Assembly: GCA_902776835.1 (NCBI GenBank)
Contig: CACYRK010000001.1
Location: forward strand, 62,001-126,000
Length of the DNA: 64,000 nucleotides
Source of the DNA: an uncultured Bacteroidales bacterium
GTDB taxonomy: Bacteria > Bacteroidota > Bacteroidia > Bacteroidales > Muribaculaceae
Reading direction: 5' to 3'
In this document: piece by piece, positions 8,226-17,508 of the stretch
How the letters are laid out: each line of letters opens with the position of its first letter
Position numbering within the stretch: the stretch's first letter is position 1
Position numbers and translations under genes: made by a program
The notes under the pieces: model-generated
Told to the model about the DNA's origin: nothing
The model's database searches: none
Seen by the model: the letters and a program-made list of their open reading frames with translations, nothing else

Positions 8226-10133
8226 TTACTCTTGGTTGCTGTCCCACCATACGGGGATAGTCCAAACGTCGAGTTGCTTGTTCCAAGCAGTGGGGTTGCC
8301 CTTGGCGTCGGTCATGACTGCACCAGGCACCTTCTCACCGATAGCCTGCAACTGCACTGAGTTGTAGTTCAACTCGTGGCTGCACTGCTGCCAGCGACGG
8401 AAGTCCTTGCCAGCGGGGATAGCGAGCATAGCGTTGCTCACAAACTGCTGGCGGGCGGGACGGTGGAAGTTGAAGAAGATAGCGGGGTCGTAGTCGTAAC
8501 GACGCATGTCGTTCCAGTTCTCCATCGAGTGGTGCATGGCGATGCGCTTCTGAGTCAGGATGTGACCCAGAGTGATGTCGCCAGCAGTACCGATACCGGT
8601 GTTCAGGAAGTTGGTGATCTCGGCAGCGGTCATAGGACGGAACGAGGGGATGTCGCGCAGGCCACCAGGCTCGTTGGCGCACCAACGCTCCAGGTAGACG
8701 TTCATCTGCTCCATGCTGGCTTGGATACCCTTCTTGTAAGCCTCGAAGGCACCAGCCTTGTTGCCCTGCTTGAAGAGCACCTCGGCGCGGATGAAGCAGC
8801 ACTCAGCGTAAGTACCTACGTACGTCGGCGAGTTAACGCGGGTGTAGTAAGAACCGCTCTCGCGCGATTGAGGCTTGCTTGTGCCACCACGGTGGTACAG
8901 AATCTGCGGGTTAGCGAAGTAGCCCTTGCAGTCGCTGGTCTCCTCCACATAGATGGTGTCGCCATAGCGGTTGGCATCATCGCTGTCAATCCAGAAGCCC
9001 TCACGGCTGTTGCGCTTGGGAGCACCGTCAGACATTACTACGCCATAACTTGCGCGCAGCGGGCCGCCCTGGCTCTGGATGTTGCTGCTCATGTCCACAC
9101 CCTTGGAGCGACGCCAGTTGCCGTCCCACTTCAGGTCGGCGGGGCTGTCGGGGCTCTTAGCACTGCTTGCCCAGGGGAGAATCTTGTCGGCGCGGGGGTC
9201 CTCAACACCGTAGCCACCGAAGTTGGTCAGGTTGTCCTCAAGCATCTTGGTTGCCATGTAGCCAGCGTTCATACCGCTCACTGAGAACAGAGGCGAGTAA
9301 TCGACGGGCTCATCCCAACCGAGGTTGTCGTGAGTAGTACCGTTGTCGTCGGTGTGGTTGATGATGGTGTTGTCCGCGTTGCTCTGCATGGCCTTGTCGA
9401 GGCAAGCGAGAATCTCGGCAGCGTCATACTTACCCTCTTTGTAACTACCAGCCTGCTTCTTGTTCAGTTTGTTGATCCAGCGGGCTTTCAGCAGGTAACC
9501 AAGTTTAATCCACTTGTTCACGTCGCCATTGTTCCAGTAGTCACCCTCGGCAAGAGTGGGCATGCCAACGGGGAGGGTCTTAGCGCCTTCCAGCAACTCG
9601 ATGCCTTCATCGAGCCACTCGAAGCAAGCCAGATAGATTTCCTTGCCAGTGTTGTAAGCGGGCAGGGGGTTCTCTTCCTGAACGGCGAGCATAGGCATCT
9701 CACCATAGAGGTCGGCCATCAGCATCATACCGTAAGCGCGGATGATTTGAGCCACACCGGCATATTGTCCGTTGCCAGCCTTCATAGCCTTTTCGTACAT
9801 ATCAGGCACATTAGCGTAAGCGCCTACGAACCACCACTGATAAGGAGTGGTCGTGATGCTTGCGGTGGGATACCAGATCGACATGTTGTAGTAAGTACCA
9901 CCATTGCTCGTTGAGCGTGTCCAGTCGCCACAGATGAACGTGTTACGCCAGTTGGCAAACTGCTGTGCGCTGTTGGTGTAGAACTCGATGTGTGCAAGAC
10001 GCAGTTCGTAAGGAGTAGACTCCGCCGACGGCGTGTTGGGGTCAGTATTGATGTCGAGGTAGTCGTTGCACGAGGTCAGCGACATCGCAGCCAAACCCAA
10101 GCCACACAATATTAATGATTTGAATAATTTCAT
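8226..10133 (-). CDS. SusD/RagB-family nutrient-binding lipoprotein
   Basis: Surface lipoprotein of 635 residues that caps the partner SusC channel and binds the substrate. A lipoprotein signal ends at LTSC (Cys22), followed by the acidic NDYLDIN start of mature SusD-like proteins. The sequence fits the SusD-like_2 group of binding proteins rather than classic starch SusD. It starts 40 bp after the SusC stop and forms a two-gene operon with it. No glycoside hydrolase or sigma/anti-sigma pair is adjacent, so the ligand (glycan or peptide) cannot be inferred. Confidence 0.93.
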   Translation of the reverse strand: MKLFKSLILCGLGLAAMSLTSCNDYLDINTDPNTPSAESTPYELRLAHIEFYTNSAQQFANWRNTFICGDWTRSTSNGGTYYNMSIWYPTASITTTPYQWWFVGAYANVPDMYEKAMKAGNGQYAGVAQIIRAYGMMLMADLYGEMPMLAVQEENPLPAYNTGKEIYLACFEWLDEGIELLEGAKTLPVGMPTLAEGDYWNNGDVNKWIKLGYLLKARWINKLNKKQAGSYKEGKYDAAEILACLDKAMQSNADNTIINHTDDNGTTHDNLGWDEPVDYSPLFSVSGMNAGYMATKMLEDNLTNFGGYGVEDPRADKILPWASSAKSPDSPADLKWDGNWRRSKGVDMSSNIQSQGGPLRASYGVVMSDGAPKRNSREGFWIDSDDANRYGDTIYVEETSDCKGYFANPQILYHRGGTSKPQSRESGSYYTRVNSPTYVGTYAECCFIRAEVLFKQGNKAGAFEAYKKGIQASMEQMNVYLERWCANEPGGLRDIPSFRPMTAAEITNFLNTGIGTAGDITLGHILTQKRIAMHHSMENWNDMRRYDYDPAIFFNFHRPARQQFVSNAMLAIPAGKDFRRWQQCSHELNYNSVQLQAIGEKVPGAVMTDAKGNPTAWNKQLDVWTIPVWWDSNQE

Positions 10134-10173
10134 ATTGATAGTGTTTTAATTAGGTTCAACGTTTAATTCACGA

Positions 10174-13100
10174 TTAGAATGTCAGGTTAACACCCAGTGC
10201 GAAACTACTTGTTGCGGGAACGCCGCAATAGTCGAAGCCGACTGAAGTCGAACCACCACGACCTGCACCGGCAGCAGCCACCTCGGGATCACCGTCATAG
10301 TTGGTGAACAACAGCAGGTTGGTTGCAGTTGCGCTAATCGAAGCGCGCTTGATAACCTTAGTGCGCTCAAGCAGAGCCTTGGGCAGCGAGTAGGTCAGCG
10401 AGATGGTGCGCAGACGCAGACTGTTGACCTTGGTCAGCCAGTTGGCAGCCTCGGTGTTGTAAGCGCCGGTGTAGTAGTTCTCAATGATGTTGTAACCACT
10501 CTGGGTCTTGCCATTGAACTCATAGGTCTTGCCATTCTCCCAAGTGTGGTTCATCTCTTCATAAATAGGATTATCATCCTTGTCTTTGCCGATTTCATGC
10601 ACACCAGAGATGGTCAGGGGCTGGTTGCGGATGTCACCCGAGAACTCGCTGACACCGCTCTGGGTCATAGCGTACTTGGTACCATTGAACACGTCGCCAC
10701 CTACGCGGAACTCCCACAGCATGTTGAAGGTCCAGTCGCGCCAGGTGATGGTGTTGTTCCAACCGCCAGTGAACTTGGGCTCACGGTTACCAACTTGGAA
10801 TGTACCGCTATTGGTATCCTCAGCCAAGGGGAAGCCATTCTTGTCGAGCACGAGTTCGCCATAGTAAGGGCTGGTCTCGTCGAGGACGCGTTTCCACTTC
10901 GAACCCGAAATTGCCATGAAGTTGCCACCCGAAATCGAAGCAGCCTTGCAAGGACCATACTGTACGTCGGTCACATACATGAACTCCATGCCCGGAGGCA
11001 GGTTAGACATCGTACCGCGGTTGCCAGCGGCGTTCAGGGTAGTTTCCCAAGTGAGTTCCGGAGTCTGAATCGGTGTGCCACCGATGCTGATCTCGAGACC
11101 CTTGTTGTAAACGTTACCAGCGTTGAACGAGCAGAAGATGTAACCAGTGGACTGCGGGCCACGCGGCGACAGAATCTGGTTGTAAGAGTCGTTGGTGTAG
11201 TAAGCGACGTCAAATTTCAAGCGGTTCTGGAAGAAGTGCATCTCAAGACCGACCTCGGTCGAGCGGGTCTTCTCGGGTTTCAAGAATGGGTTACCACGAG
11301 TCCAGGTGTTACCCATACCGACCTTGCCCTCCAGGAACGTACCCACAGGCCACAGATAGGTGTTGGTCTCGTAGGGGCCGGTATCCTTACCTACCTCTGC
11401 CCAACTAGCACGGATCTTACCGAAGGTCAGCCACTCGGGAAGCGACTCGCCCATGAGTTCGGTGAAGACGATAGCACCACTCACGCTGGGATAGAAGTAA
11501 CTGCGCTCATCGATGGGAAGGGTCGACGTCCAGTCGTTACGGCCGGTAACGGTCAGGAAGATGGCGTTGCGCCAGTCAACACGGAACTCACCGAAGGCCG
11601 AAACCAGGCGCTTGCGCGACTCGGTGTGCTGGAACTTCTTGTTCTCATCACTGGTGTTGTTAAACGAGAAGAAGTTGGGCACTGCGAAGTTCCAACCCAT
11701 CATATAGTTACGTTTGGTCTTGGTGTAGTCGGTGCTGGTACCCAGCATCAGGTTGACGTTGAAGTCACCGAACTGCTTGTTCCAGTTACTCATCAAGTTG
11801 GTCGACAGGTAGCGATAGCGCATGGTGTTGTCGCTGAGCATACCCTTCTGCCACGGCTGCTTAACAACGCCGTTGGGAGCGATTTCGTTGACGTTCTCCT
11901 GAGTGTACGAGTCAACGCCCATGCGGTAGTTGATCCACCACCAGTCGGTCAGGTCGGCCTTGATGTTGAAGTTGCCGGTGAAACGCTCGGTGTTATCGGT
12001 CATGTGGTTCTTGTTGACAATCCAGTAGGGGTTGTCGCGCTCGCTCCAAGGATCCAGGCGGTCGCCGAACATGCGATAGCGGGTGCCGTCCTCGTTGAGG
12101 TAGCGAGTCATGTCGTCGGTGGGACTCCAGTTGTACACAGCGTACAGGGCACCCGTACCACTCGAGTTGTACAGAGCGGCACCGGTCAGGGTACGCACGG
12201 TGCGTGCATCGCTATAAGCGGCATTGGCACCGAAGGTGAAGATTTTGTACTTCTGCTCACCGTTGAAACGGAAGGTGGTCTTCTTATAACCAGTGGTCGG
12301 AACGATACCGTCCTGATCGTAGTACGAGCCGCTGAGGAAGAAGTTGCTGTTCTTCGTACCACCGCTCACGCTCAGGTTAGTGTCCCAAATACCACCCACC
12401 TGGTAGAAGTCACCAATGTTGTCGTAGCGGGCAGCACTGGGATCGCTCTTACCCCAAGAGTTGTAAGAGAAGTCGTTGAAGTTAGTGCTCACGTAGTTGC
12501 CATCGGCATCATAGATGTCCTCCATGTAACCGCGAACGAACTCTTTCTGCACCTTGGGCAGGCTCTTCACGCGGCTGCTGATGTACTTAGCGCTGAGGTT
12601 GATTTCAACGTTACCCTCTTTACCATGCTTGGTAGTGATGAGCACAACACCGTTAGCAGCACGAGAGCCGTAGAGTGCCGATGCAGCAGGGCCTTTCAGC
12701 ACACTCATGTTCTCGATATCCTCGGGGTTGATATCCATCACACGGTTTGACATAGTCGTTTGGTTGGTACCAGTACCATCGAAGCCGGTGTTACCGACCA
12801 CGATCGACGAGTTGTCGTAGATCACACCATCGACAACAAACAGAGGCTGGTTGTCGCGGTTCTCAGAACCCGAAGTACCACCACGAAGGATAATCTGTGC
12901 ACCCGAACCTGCAGCACCCGAAGATTGCGTGATGTTCACACCAGCAATCTTACCGGCCAGCGAGTTGATGGCGTTTGCGCTCTTGTTGCGCATCAACTCA
13001 TCAGCCTTCAGGTCGTCAACTGCATAACCCAGCGACTTTTTGTCCTTCTTGATACCGAGAGCGGTCACCACCACGTCGCTCAGCACATTGCTTTCTTCCG

Positions 13101-13419
13101 ACATAGTGATGTCCATGTTACCACCTGTAACTTTCATTTCCATGGGCTTTGCGCCGATGTAAGAAATCACAAGCGTGCTGCCCGGAGCGGCAGCGATCGA
13201 ATACCTACCATCGATGTCGGTAGCCGTACCGCGGTTGGTGCCTTTCACCATCACGGTTGCGCCAATCAATGGGTCGCCATTGGCGTCGCGTACGACACCA
13301 GTCACTTTGTTGCTCTGCGCAACGGCCTCGAAGCCCAGTTGTGAGTCGACCGAAGTCATACCCACAGGAGCACCAAAAGCAATAGCGAGCGCAGCCAACA
13401 ATACACATTGTTTTTTCAT
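10174..13419 (-). CDS. SusC/RagA-family TonB-linked outer membrane transporter
   Basis: Outer-membrane barrel of 1081 residues. Order: signal peptide (MKKQCVLLAALAIAFGAP), carboxypeptidase-like beta domain (VTGVVRDANGDPLIGATV, about 38-110), TonB box region, plug domain with the SusC hallmark (ALGIKKDKKSLGYAV and later LKGPAASALYGSRAANGV), then the barrel ending in aromatic-rich NLTF. The ATG at 13419 was preferred to the in-frame GTG six bases upstream because it begins the signal peptide directly. TonB-dependent uptake partner of the SusD protein downstream. The 230 bp upstream are AT-rich and I see no clear promoter or operator there. Confidence 0.95.
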   Translation of the reverse strand: MKKQCVLLAALAIAFGAPVGMTSVDSQLGFEAVAQSNKVTGVVRDANGDPLIGATVMVKGTNRGTATDIDGRYSIAAAPGSTLVISYIGAKPMEMKVTGGNMDITMSEESNVLSDVVVTALGIKKDKKSLGYAVDDLKADELMRNKSANAINSLAGKIAGVNITQSSGAAGSGAQIILRGGTSGSENRDNQPLFVVDGVIYDNSSIVVGNTGFDGTGTNQTTMSNRVMDINPEDIENMSVLKGPAASALYGSRAANGVVLITTKHGKEGNVEINLSAKYISSRVKSLPKVQKEFVRGYMEDIYDADGNYVSTNFNDFSYNSWGKSDPSAARYDNIGDFYQVGGIWDTNLSVSGGTKNSNFFLSGSYYDQDGIVPTTGYKKTTFRFNGEQKYKIFTFGANAAYSDARTVRTLTGAALYNSSGTGALYAVYNWSPTDDMTRYLNEDGTRYRMFGDRLDPWSERDNPYWIVNKNHMTDNTERFTGNFNIKADLTDWWWINYRMGVDSYTQENVNEIAPNGVVKQPWQKGMLSDNTMRYRYLSTNLMSNWNKQFGDFNVNLMLGTSTDYTKTKRNYMMGWNFAVPNFFSFNNTSDENKKFQHTESRKRLVSAFGEFRVDWRNAIFLTVTGRNDWTSTLPIDERSYFYPSVSGAIVFTELMGESLPEWLTFGKIRASWAEVGKDTGPYETNTYLWPVGTFLEGKVGMGNTWTRGNPFLKPEKTRSTEVGLEMHFFQNRLKFDVAYYTNDSYNQILSPRGPQSTGYIFCSFNAGNVYNKGLEISIGGTPIQTPELTWETTLNAAGNRGTMSNLPPGMEFMYVTDVQYGPCKAASISGGNFMAISGSKWKRVLDETSPYYGELVLDKNGFPLAEDTNSGTFQVGNREPKFTGGWNNTITWRDWTFNMLWEFRVGGDVFNGTKYAMTQSGVSEFSGDIRNQPLTISGVHEIGKDKDDNPIYEEMNHTWENGKTYEFNGKTQSGYNIIENYYTGAYNTEAANWLTKVNSLRLRTISLTYSLPKALLERTKVIKRASISATATNLLLFTNYDGDPEVAAAGAGRGGSTSVGFDYCGVPATSSFALGVNLTF

Positions 13420-13650
13420 ACGCACATGTTTTTGTTAGTGAATTAGTTGATTATTAATAAGTTATATATTAATTTCATATTTCTCACGGTGTGCTTCACA
13501 ATTCGGCACACTTTTTCAAATACAAAATTGAGGATAATTTTTCAACCAGCAAAATTTTTTTGCGTTTTTTTTCGATTTTTGCACAAATCTTTAGTGTTTT
13601 TTTCAAAAAACACACAAATAACACAAGAATCTTGGCCCTTTTATATGCTG

Positions 13651-14358
13651 TTAACGGTCGAGGAACGTCAGCCAGTTGGTGCAGTAGCGGCTCTTCTCAA
13701 TACGGGGATGAATCTCATGGATTGAGCCGGCGGCATCACGCCACCACGAGTGGTTCCAGCCGCTGCCCATATCCAGGTACAACGCGTCGTCGACACCGTA
13801 ATTCAGCAGCATCGACACAAACTCGGCATAGGGCACCGCCTCGCGCGAGTCGACAACACACAGCCGACCCTGGCGGGAGCACAACGCGCGATACTGATGC
13901 ACGCCGTCGCGCCACAGCGGCATAATCGCCTCGCCGTCGCGCACGATCAGCGCCTGCCCGAAACCCATGCCGCCATGAGCGGCCGCGCTGTCGAGGGCCG
14001 CGCTGTAGTCGCCGGCGATGAAGCGCCAACGGCCGTCGTAGTAGGTGAATGCGCCAGAATTGGCCTCGCACTGCGCACCACGGTAGCGCACGCCGCCACT
14101 CACGTGGTCGCCATCGATATTGCTGTGGTCGAAACTCTCGAGCAGCACGTGGGTAAACGCCGCCTCGCACACGAAAATCACGTGCTCGTCGGCCGCGCTG
14201 GGCATCGTGCCGCACACCAAGTCGATGCTGGCAAACTGCGGATAATAGGCGATAACCTCGGCGGTGGTGTCGACAATCACCGGCTCGGAGGCAAGGCTTT
14301 TCAAAGACATTATTGCTGACATAGCGATTAACAGGACTGCTGCTACGGGCTTAATCAT
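13651..14358 (-). CDS. Exported phosphodiester glycosidase-like (NAGPA/DUF2233) protein
   Basis: Predicted secreted protein of 235 residues with an N-terminal signal peptide (VAAVLLIAMSAIMSL). The pattern of GVRYRGAQ, INSG-like EANSGAFTYYDGRW, GQALIVRDGE, and ALYLDMGSGWNHSWW near residue 195 fits the phosphodiester glycosidase (NAGPA) fold, in which a DxGGS-type loop is common. Here the loop reads DMGSGW. It begins 12 bp after the lgt stop and is probably cotranscribed with it. Substrate unknown. Confidence 0.6.
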   Translation of the reverse strand: MIKPVAAVLLIAMSAIMSLKSLASEPVIVDTTAEVIAYYPQFASIDLVCGTMPSAADEHVIFVCEAAFTHVLLESFDHSNIDGDHVSGGVRYRGAQCEANSGAFTYYDGRWRFIAGDYSAALDSAAAHGGMGFGQALIVRDGEAIMPLWRDGVHQYRALCSRQGRLCVVDSREAVPYAEFVSMLLNYGVDDALYLDMGSGWNHSWWRDAAGSIHEIHPRIEKSRYCTNWLTFLDR

Positions 14359-14370
14359 GGCTTAGAATGG

Positions 14371-15240
14371 CTACTTTGCGTCGGCAAACTTATTGGGATA
14401 CTCCAGGGGCACGCGTGGACGACGCATGGCACGTATCACCAGCCACACGCCCAGCACGATAAACGGCACGCTCAGCAACTGGCCCTGGTCGATGCCCCAA
14501 GTGGCCCGCATGGCGAGTTCCCACGGCTCCTGCACATTCTTCAGGTACTCGATGAAGAAGCGGGGCACGAAAATCCCGAGCATAAACACGCCGAAAATCA
14601 GCCCCTCGCGCTCCTGGGCGTTGCGCCGCCAGTAGAGCCACATGCACACGGCGAAAGTAATCAGGTAGAACGCCGCCTCATAAAGTTGAGTGGGGTGGCT
14701 GGGCACGGTGAACACCGGCTCGGCACCGCGGCTCATCACGGCCCCTATGTTTTCGATAAAGCGGAAGCCCCAAGGCATCGTCGTCGCCGACCCGTAAATC
14801 TCGTGATTCATCAGGTTGCCAAAGCGTATCAGCGCCGCCACCAGGCCCACGGGCACCACCAGGCGGTCGAGCGTCCACAGCATAGGGCGCTTGGTGACCG
14901 TGCGGCTGTAGAGCCACACAGCAAGCAGGATGCCCGCCGTGCCGCCGTGGCTGGCCAGGCCGCCCTCCCATATCTTAGGAATCTCGCTCAAATGCTGGCT
15001 ATAATAGTCCCACGCGTAGAAAAACACGTGGCCCAGACGCGCACCGACAATGGTGGCAACAATCACATAGATGAACAAACTGCCCAGCCAACGCTCGGGA
15101 GCGCCCTCGTGCTTGAAGATGCGCGACACAATCTCGTAGCCCACCAGGAAACCGATGGCAAACATCAGGCCGTACCAGCGTATGGTCACAAAGCCGTCAT
15201 AAAGGTTGGGACTCGCCGTCCAGGTTACATAATTAAGCAT
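14371..15240 (-). CDS. lgt: Prolipoprotein diacylglyceryl transferase
   Basis: Inner-membrane enzyme that moves diacylglycerol from phosphatidylglycerol to the lipobox cysteine of prolipoproteins. The 289-residue polytopic protein has the conserved ASHGGTAG loop (His and Gly residues needed for activity), VGARLGHVFFYAWDYY, and FGNLMNHEIYG. Length is typical. Several lipoproteins in this window (SusD, the DUF5689 protein) would be its substrates. A -7 element TACCTTTG (minus strand 15297-15290) is upstream. Confidence 0.96.
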   Translation of the reverse strand: MLNYVTWTASPNLYDGFVTIRWYGLMFAIGFLVGYEIVSRIFKHEGAPERWLGSLFIYVIVATIVGARLGHVFFYAWDYYSQHLSEIPKIWEGGLASHGGTAGILLAVWLYSRTVTKRPMLWTLDRLVVPVGLVAALIRFGNLMNHEIYGSATTMPWGFRFIENIGAVMSRGAEPVFTVPSHPTQLYEAAFYLITFAVCMWLYWRRNAQEREGLIFGVFMLGIFVPRFFIEYLKNVQEPWELAMRATWGIDQGQLLSVPFIVLGVWLVIRAMRRPRVPLEYPNKFADAK

Positions 15241-15450
15241 ACTATATACAACTCATGGGCCAGGATGCGCCCAGCCGCAATTGACGCGGCAAAGGTAGTG
15301 AAAAATGCGCACCCAACTATGGTTTTGACACATTTTTTTAAAAACCGTTTTACATACACCTCAAAACGGCCACACCGCCCACCACACATTATTTATTATT
15401 ACCGTCCAATAAAAAACTTTTCAACGTCTTTTCAACGCGAATTACGCGAA

Positions 15451-15575
15451 GGATTAATAAACCACGGATCTATCTGATTAATCCGTAGTTTATTTATAAG
15501 AAGGTGCTGTGGCTCGGCGTTTTTTTATAAGTGGTTTATAAACCGTGGCACGGCATTTGCAGTCTAAAACCGTGG
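15451..15575. promoter_or_regulatory. Overlapping inverted repeats upstream of the small membrane protein gene
   Basis: This is the structured part of the 355-bp lgt-15596 gap. AATAAACCACGGAT (15456-15469) is complementary to ATCCGTAGTTTATT (15481-15494) at 13 of 14 positions. An alternative pairing GGATTAAT (15451-15458) with ATTAATCC (15477-15484) uses the same bases, so the two folds exclude each other. A 12-bp palindrome GGTTTATAAACC (15533-15544) and two AAACCGTGG copies follow before the ATG at 15596. It looks like an operator array or a switching leader. Confidence 0.45.
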
Positions 15576-15595
15576 AATATCAATAAAAAAACATC

Positions 15596-16135
15596 ATGAC
15601 AGTTGTAATTGAGCGTAAAATCGTTTATGTCGCCCTGGCAGTGGCCGCCATTGCCGCGGCAGCCTGGGGCGTGTGGCACCTGGCCACACACGGACGCACG
15701 GTAATCGGGCAAGAGCGCCTGGTGGCCATCGACCCGCAGAACGCCGGCATCAACATTCGCGTGTGGCAGCCGTGGCTCGAGGACTCGGTACTCGTCTTCG
15801 ACGTGGGCGAGGCGGGCGACCGCGACTTCAACCGCATCGACGTCACGCGATGCCTGCTGCAGTGCGCACAGGACCTCCAGCAGAGCGACGCCGCCCGAGT
15901 ATATCTCGCCAACCGCGGCAACCGCGTCTACTACATCGCCGGCAACGACTTCCGCAACCTCGGCAACCATTACAAGAAAGGCGACGACTGGAACAACGCC
16001 TGGGTGCTAACCAGCATACCCGCCGTCACCCACACCCTCAACGACAGCCTCGCCTTCGCCCCAACCACGGGCTGGCTCTCAACCGTCGACGACGCCACCA
16101 ACTGGAACACCATGATGTCGAATCTGCTCGACTGA
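15596..16135 (+). CDS. Hypothetical single-pass membrane-anchored protein
   Basis: A 179-residue protein of unknown function. One N-terminal membrane segment (about residues 9-29, IVYVALAVAAIAAAAWGVW) is followed by a soluble domain rich in Asp, Asn and Arg, with no motif I recognise. Probably anchored in the inner membrane facing the periplasm. It converges with the acyltransferase gene 14 bp away. The upstream inverted repeats suggest individual regulation. Confidence 0.6.
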   Translation: MTVVIERKIVYVALAVAAIAAAAWGVWHLATHGRTVIGQERLVAIDPQNAGINIRVWQPWLEDSVLVFDVGEAGDRDFNRIDVTRCLLQCAQDLQQSDAARVYLANRGNRVYYIAGNDFRNLGNHYKKGDDWNNAWVLTSIPAVTHTLNDSLAFAPTTGWLSTVDDATNWNTMMSNLLD

Positions 16136-16149
16136 GCGCCGGCGCACGG

Positions 16150-17157
16150 CTATCGCTGCCGCACCAGGCGGCTTGTCACCCACTTGCAGCCGAAAGCGGC
16201 GAGCGCCGTCACCACAAAGGCGACAGCAAACAGCGCCGTCCAACTACACCGGGCATTAAACGTCAGCCACAACGTGGTGAACACAAACTCATGGGTCAGA
16301 TAAAGTTCCAGTGAATACTGGCCCATAATAGCCAGCGGCTTTCGGAGTGCCGACGGCAACTTCATCACAAGCCAAATAACCAGGCTCACCATCGAAGGCA
16401 CGCCAAACGACAGCACAAGCAGCACCATGCGGTCATACACCGGCGAGGCACCGGCAACGCGGCTCTTGATGCTGAGCACCACAGCCGCCGCCACAAAGCA
16501 CACCCCGGCCAAAAACGCCATCAGCCTTGCCCACACCGGCGAGTCGCCAACACCAGTAATCGTGAACCGCGCAACCTTCGGGTCGCACGCGATGGCCATG
16601 CCGAAGACAAACGCCGGCAGACGCTCGGCCGAGAGCACCACGATGCCCATCGGAGTGAACCACGGCCATTGGTTGCCCTCGGAAAACAACAGCACGATGG
16701 CCACACACACCACCCACACTGCCGCAGCAAAAAACCAACCCCAGCGATTCAAGGCACGCAGGATGAGCGGTGCCAGCAAATAGTATATGATTATCGCGAC
16801 GATAAACCACAAGTCGAAACTCAGCAGCGAGTGCCAGCCCATGAGATACTTGGCAAAAAGCGCCTCACGAACCGTGGGCGAGAGTATCGTGTAACTAAAC
16901 AGGCACTTGCACACACCACACAGCAGGCAAGCCGGGAGTATACGCTGAAACCGACGCTTGTAATACACCGCAATCGGATATTTCCTGATCGACTGCACCA
17001 CGCCTATGCCCGACAGCAGCATGAACACGTCGACAGCCCATTTTCCATATCGATGAAGCACCGTAAACGGGAATCCGTTAATGAACATCTGATGAAACAG
17101 GATGACCGACAGTATGGCCAGTCCCATAACCTCTTCTCTGTGCTTTATTCTTATCAT
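16150..17157 (-). CDS. Acyltransferase 3 family membrane protein
   Basis: Polytopic membrane protein of 335 residues with about ten hydrophobic helices. The N-terminal IKHREEVMGLAILSVILFH carries the family Arg/Glu and the His of the first helix, and KWAVDVFMLLSGIGVVQS matches the second conserved block. Proteins of this family O-acetylate exported sugars or peptidoglycan. No polysaccharide genes are nearby, so the target is unknown. Promoter at 17222-17193. Confidence 0.85.
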   Translation of the reverse strand: MIRIKHREEVMGLAILSVILFHQMFINGFPFTVLHRYGKWAVDVFMLLSGIGVVQSIRKYPIAVYYKRRFQRILPACLLCGVCKCLFSYTILSPTVREALFAKYLMGWHSLLSFDLWFIVAIIIYYLLAPLILRALNRWGWFFAAAVWVVCVAIVLLFSEGNQWPWFTPMGIVVLSAERLPAFVFGMAIACDPKVARFTITGVGDSPVWARLMAFLAGVCFVAAAVVLSIKSRVAGASPVYDRMVLLVLSFGVPSMVSLVIWLVMKLPSALRKPLAIMGQYSLELYLTHEFVFTTLWLTFNARCSWTALFAVAFVVTALAAFGCKWVTSRLVRQR

Positions 17158-17192
17158 AACTCGATTAAAACTCTAACGATGCTTTTTGCCCG

Positions 17193-17222
17193 CAAAAATA
17201 CAAAAAAACGGCGACTCGGCAA
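17193..17222 (-). promoter_or_regulatory. Promoter of the acyltransferase gene at 16.2 kb
   Basis: On the minus strand TTG (17222-17220), 19 bp, TATTTTTG (17200-17193), about 36 bp before the ATG. Confidence 0.65.
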
Positions 17223-17508
17223 CATCAACGCACCCTACCACGGCCGCCAACCGCGCCTCGCGCCCGCCCAGCAAGGCGTCCGAGGCGTGGAGCGTCCACG
17301 TTACAAAATAATGTATAAATTATTGTAAAGTTGAGTGTTGGGGGCTTCATATTAATGATTGCTTATTTTTTAGTGAAATTATTTAAATAAATGTGATGGT
17401 GGTTTGAACAAGTTTTTGTAAATTTGGAGCGTGATATTGCCCTTTGTCGGGGCGATTAAGTTAAATTAACGCAAAAATATCAATTTACATAAACAAAAAC
17501 ATCGACTT
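17223..17508. other. Intergenic region before the TonB receptor
   Basis: No gene is seen. An imperfect inverted repeat TTACAAAATAAT/ATTATTGTAA lies at 17301-17329. A -7 type TAAATTTG is at 17419-17426 without a well-spaced -33. The remaining 80 bp would form an AT-rich 5' leader for the receptor. Confidence 0.4.

Noticed and set aside
10546..12750. Long open frame of 734 codons on the plus strand
   Set aside because: It is antisense to the SusC gene, whose protein has full signal, plug and barrel motifs. The antisense product is a Val/His/Gly-rich sequence with no domain, an artefact of GC-rich codon use.
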